NCBI GenBank assembly: GCA_016202745.1
Contig: JACQOB010000049.1
Coordinates: 1-7,583 of the forward strand
Direction of reading: 5' to 3'
Source: Candidatus Aenigmatarchaeota archaeon
Lineage (GTDB): Archaea; Aenigmatarchaeota; Aenigmatarchaeia; QMZP01
Length of the DNA stretch: 7,583 nucleotides
This document shows, piece by piece, positions 5,411 through 7,583 of the stretch. A program made the translations under genes and the position numbers. Under the pieces are notes generated by a model. The model was not told the DNA's origin. It made no database searches and was given only the letters and a program-made list of their open reading frames with translations. Position 1 is the stretch's first letter; every line of letters begins with the position of its first letter.

Positions 5411-6913
5411 ATGCCCTATGTCTCCCACCCGCTGATAAAGCCTGACTCCATCGAGGAGCGGGAATACCAGAAGAGTGTGGTGGAGGCCGCGGTGAAGAGG
5501 AACGTGCTTTGCGTCTTCCCGACCGGCCTGGGCAAGACGCCCGTGGCTGTCATCCTTGCGGCCCACAGGCTGGAGGCATATCCTGAAAGCAGGATCCTAG
5601 TGATGGCGCCGACCAAGCCACTGGCAAACCAGAATTATGAGGTATTTAAGAAGTTTATGAATTTAGATGAGGAATTATTCCAAGTTATAACTGGTAATAC
5701 GCCTCCTGGAAAAAGAAAGGAATTGTACGAGACGAAAAAGCTGGTTTTTGCGACGCCACAGACAATTCATAACGACATAAAGGCGGGCATGATTTCATTG
5801 AAAGACTATTCGCTCCTGATAACCGATGAGGCGCACCACTCCACGGGCGGCTATTCCTACCCGTTTGTCGCGAAGAAATACCTGGAGGAGGCAGAGCATC
5901 CGCGGGTGTTGGCGCTGACGGCTTCCCCCGGCGCAACCAGGGAAAAGATAGATGAGATTTACAAGACCCTCGGCCTGGATGCCGTAGAGATAAAGACGGA
6001 GACGGACGAGGACGTGAAGCCATACGTGCAGGAGAAGCACATTGAATGGGTCACAGTGGACCTGCCTGAAAGCTTCCTGCAGATAAGGAAGCTGATCGAG
6101 GGGGTCTATTTTGAAAAGCTGAAAAACATAAAAAGAATGGGCTTCACAAAACCCGTAAGCCTGATCAACAGGAGCGACCTTCTGAAGCTACAGGCGGGCC
6201 TGCAGATGCAGATAATGAAGGGCAACAGGGCTGCCTTCGGGTTCGTGTCCACAGTCGCGCAGTCCATAAAGCTTGAGCACGCCCTGACCCTCCTGGAAAC
6301 GCAGGGGATAGGCATCCTTGAGAATTACTGGAAAAAGCTGAGGGAGGACAAATCAAAGGGTTCGCAGGCCATTGTGAACGACAGGAACATATCCAATGCA
6401 ATGTGGCTCACCCATGGGCTTTATGAGTCTGGTTCTACACACCCGAAACTGGGCAAATTGCTCTCTATTGTAACCAAAGAATTGAATGATAATCCAAATA
6501 GCAGGATAATCGTTTTCGCAAACTACAGGGAATCTGTAAAAGGCATTGCGGCAGCGCTGGAAAAAATCCCCAATGCGAGGCCATTTGAATTCATAGGCCA
6601 GAAGTCGGGCCTGACCCAGAAAGAGCAGATAAGCCGGCTGGAGAAGTTCAAGTCAGGCGAATACAACGTGCTTGTTGGGACAAGCATCTCCGAGGAGGGC
6701 CTGGATATCGCAAGCGCGAACATTGCCATATTCTACGAGCCGGTGCCTTCGCCGCTGAGGGCCATTCAGAGGCGCGGGAGGGTTGGCAGGGCAGATGTCG
6801 GAAGTGTGATAATCCTCATGGCAAAGAACACGCGCGACCAGGCATACCACTGGTCTGCCATAAGCAAGGAGAAGCGGATGAAGGCAACCCTGCATGAGAT
6901 GAGGAAAGAATAA
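5411..6913 (+). CDS. Hef/FANCM-type superfamily 2 DNA helicase, without the XPF nuclease half
   Basis: ATP-dependent helicase of the archaeal Hef / eukaryotic FANCM-Mph1 group, which remodels branched DNA at stalled or damaged replication forks. All SF2 motifs are visible: Gln20 in EREYQ, Walker A FPTGLGKT (36-43), APTKPL (66-71), DEAH (139-142), TAS (170-172), IVFANYRES (367-375), GTSISEEGLDI (423-433) and QRRGRVGR (453-460). Between the two RecA lobes (about 206-335) is the helical insert typical of Hef. The N-terminus HPLIKPDSIEEREYQ matches the family start, supporting ATG 5411. The protein stops at residue 500, just after lobe 2. Full-length euryarchaeal Hef continues with an ERCC4/XPF nuclease and helix-hairpin-helix domains, absent here. 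The remaining 10 nt before the next gene's end leave no room for them, so this is a helicase-only form. Codon use is patchy. Confidence 0.93.
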   Translation: MPYVSHPLIKPDSIEEREYQKSVVEAAVKRNVLCVFPTGLGKTPVAVILAAHRLEAYPESRILVMAPTKPLANQNYEVFKKFMNLDEELFQVITGNTPPGKRKELYETKKLVFATPQTIHNDIKAGMISLKDYSLLITDEAHHSTGGYSYPFVAKKYLEEAEHPRVLALTASPGATREKIDEIYKTLGLDAVEIKTETDEDVKPYVQEKHIEWVTVDLPESFLQIRKLIEGVYFEKLKNIKRMGFTKPVSLINRSDLLKLQAGLQMQIMKGNRAAFGFVSTVAQSIKLEHALTLLETQGIGILENYWKKLREDKSKGSQAIVNDRNISNAMWLTHGLYESGSTHPKLGKLLSIVTKELNDNPNSRIIVFANYRESVKGIAAALEKIPNARPFEFIGQKSGLTQKEQISRLEKFKSGEYNVLVGTSISEEGLDIASANIAIFYEPVPSPLRAIQRRGRVGRADVGSVIILMAKNTRDQAYHWSAISKEKRMKATLHEMRKE

Positions 6914-6923
6914 GTCAGCCTGG

Positions 6924-7286
6924 TCAGCGGTGCATGTGGCTTTCTGCGGCGACCTGCAGCTTTTGGAGGTCCCGCGCCATTTCGCCGCATGCAGCATCGC
7001 TCCCTACTATATGGACAGTGCAATGGTCTACCTCGCTCATTTCTGTGTATGCGTCGCCCACAATGACAGCCCCCGCTTCCCCGTTGGACGGGTTCCGTGA
7101 TTCGTATACGCGCAGTTGCGGCTCTTGCCTCCTTCTCCCTTCCACCACCTGCCTGCTGTCCAGCAGCGGGTATGTGTCCTCCTGCCTTGCCGTATCCATG
7201 TCTATCCCGTAGCGCCACAATATTCCGCGGAGGTCTCCTTCAAGCCGCCTGTCTCCGTTGAGATAGAAAGTGAACCTGTTGTTCAT
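6924..7286 (-). CDS. Hypothetical protein, 120 residues, convergent with the helicase gene
   Basis: Minus-strand gene whose stop lies 10 bp from the helicase stop. I do not recognise it. It begins MNNRFTFYLNGDRRLEGDLR and predicts a soluble alpha+beta protein: strands at RFTFYLN, LRVYES, GAVIVGD and CTVHIVG, and a C-terminal helix at about residues 99-115 (ACGEMARDLQKL). There is an Arg/Gln-rich stretch at about 46-57. It has no signal peptide, membrane helix or obvious metal motif; cysteines are at 89 and 100. Support for reality is a good TATA box 28 nt upstream of the ATG (leaderless spacing), a protein-like hydrophobic pattern, and an otherwise empty 370-bp stretch. A 92-codon plus-strand frame over the same bases has neither promoter nor Shine-Dalgarno and looks like its shadow. 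Confidence 0.7.
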   Translation of the reverse strand: MNNRFTFYLNGDRRLEGDLRGILWRYGIDMDTARQEDTYPLLDSRQVVEGRRRQEPQLRVYESRNPSNGEAGAVIVGDAYTEMSEVDHCTVHIVGSDAACGEMARDLQKLQVAAESHMHR

Positions 7287-7310
7287 GTGTAATGCTGTTT
7301 TGCGCGCATG

Positions 7311-7318
7311 TTTTATAA
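7311..7318 (-). promoter_or_regulatory. TATA box of the minus-strand gene
   Basis: On the minus strand this reads TTATAAAA. It is centred about 28 nt upstream of the ATG at 7286, and no Shine-Dalgarno lies between. This is the same leaderless layout as the 1282 and 5411 genes. Confidence 0.65.
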
Positions 7319-7394
7319 CCTATCCCGATGGCATACGTCAATCGCAAATATTTGGCCCGCCTGGGCGTGAAGCATATCCAATTTAAGCAAGGCG

Positions 7395-7425
7395 AACCTA
7401 TATAAACAACCGTAACCTTTATAAA
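7395..7425 (+). promoter_or_regulatory. Tandem BRE/TATA elements of the 7512 gene
   Basis: Two 12-mers, AACCTATATAAA (7395-7406) and AACCTTTATAAA (7414-7425), differ at one base and lie 19 bp apart. Each looks like a full BRE plus TATA box. They predict transcript starts near 7429 and 7448, which leaves a leader of about 60-80 nt before the ATG at 7512. Further AT-rich boxes follow (CATATATATTA at 7436-7446 and CTTTATATTC at 7450-7459). Confidence 0.65.
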
Positions 7426-7464
7426 GGGGTAATTCATATATATTAGTACTTTATATTCACTATA

Positions 7465-7495
7465 GAGGGGTGAAAACATTTGTTTTGTGCCCCTC
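7465..7495 (+). promoter_or_regulatory. Strong leader hairpin enclosing a Shine-Dalgarno-like site
   Basis: GAGGGG (7465-7470) pairs with CCCCTC (7490-7495). Inside, two G-U pairs and a bulged G lead to AAAAC (7473-7477) pairing with GTTTT (7482-7486) around an ATTT loop. The total is about 13 base pairs. The 5' arm contains GGGGTGA (7467-7473), the same Shine-Dalgarno used by the 4789 gene, here sequestered in the stem. It ends 16 nt before the ATG at 7512. A translational or transcript-stability control element is plausible. Confidence 0.55.
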
Positions 7496-7511
7496 AACTT
7501 AGGGTATTAGT

Positions 7512-7583
7512 ATGGCTGAAAGTGAAAAAAGGAAGGCAGGTATGCAGGAAGGAAATGACGGTGCGCAGGCTGTGCAGAAGGGC
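7512..7583 (+). CDS. N-terminal fragment of an unidentified protein, 3'-truncated by the window
   Basis: Only 24 codons are visible, starting MAESEKRKAGMQEGNDGA. The residues are hydrophilic and rich in Lys, Glu, Gln and Gly, suggesting a soluble protein with a flexible N-terminus. No family can be named. Start choice: the ATG at 7512 follows two strong TATA boxes, a leader hairpin and a weak AGGG Shine-Dalgarno (7501-7504). Another frame (TTG at 7480) is also open to the window end but gives an unlikely, highly basic sequence. The elaborate upstream region suggests a well expressed or controlled gene. Confidence 0.55.
   Translation, partial: MAESEKRKAGMQEGNDGAQAVQKG

Noticed and set aside
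6934..7212. 92-codon plus-strand open frame
   Set aside because: It is Ser/Cys-rich, has no promoter or Shine-Dalgarno, and overlaps the better supported minus-strand gene.
7240..7497. 85-codon minus-strand open frame
   Set aside because: It runs through the divergent promoters and leader hairpin and overlaps the start of the 7286 minus-strand gene. Its composition is not protein-like.
7480..7583. TTG-started frame 6 nt after the GGGGTGA in the leader hairpin
   Set aside because: It is open to the window end, but it gives a strongly basic sequence rich in Arg, Val and Cys with poor codon choice. The ATG 7512 frame is more protein-like. This remains a minor alternative because the window ends so soon.

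Overview
The window looks archaeal. Start codons are preceded either by BRE/TATA-like boxes about 26-28 nt upstream with no Shine-Dalgarno (leaderless genes) or by GGGGTGA/GGGGTGG-type Shine-Dalgarno sites. Arginine is mostly AGG and isoleucine often ATA. The genes include a Hef/FANCM-type helicase, a tandem PRC-barrel protein and a secreted protein rich in N-glycosylation sequons. A DPANN-type lineage such as Micrarchaeota would fit, since some carry a 2-oxoacid dehydrogenase complex, but that placement is inference.

Layout. 1-1233: 3' part of a dihydrolipoamide acyltransferase (E2) gene, cut inside the lipoyl domain. 1282-2229: membrane-anchored one-component regulator with an extracytoplasmic sensor, one transmembrane helix and a cytoplasmic winged helix. 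2325-2828: small protein with two PRC-barrel repeats. 2894-4690: large secreted, probably glycosylated protein. 4691-4999: a palindromic repeat, a T-rich terminator and an easily missed 45-residue Cys3His protein (4789-4926). 5000-5368: hypothetical protein, partly AT-rich. 5411-6913: Hef-type helicase without the nuclease half. 6924-7286 (minus): hypothetical protein convergent with the helicase. 7287-7511: divergent promoter region with tandem TATA boxes and a strong leader hairpin before a gene that starts at 7512 and runs off the window.

The genes do not form one operon; nearly every one has its own promoter-like element. Genes 1282, 2325 and 2894 may form a cell-surface group (envelope sensor/regulator, PRC-barrel protein, secreted glycoprotein), but that link is by neighbourhood only.

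The most unusual feature is a 30-bp exact repeat with a perfect 8-bp palindrome. One copy lies inside the secreted-protein gene (3477-3506). The other lies 6 nt after its stop codon (4697-4726), just before the T-tract. The internal copy can be read as part of a 54-bp in-frame segment bounded by 6-bp direct repeats, which resembles a small palindromic element inserted into a coding sequence.
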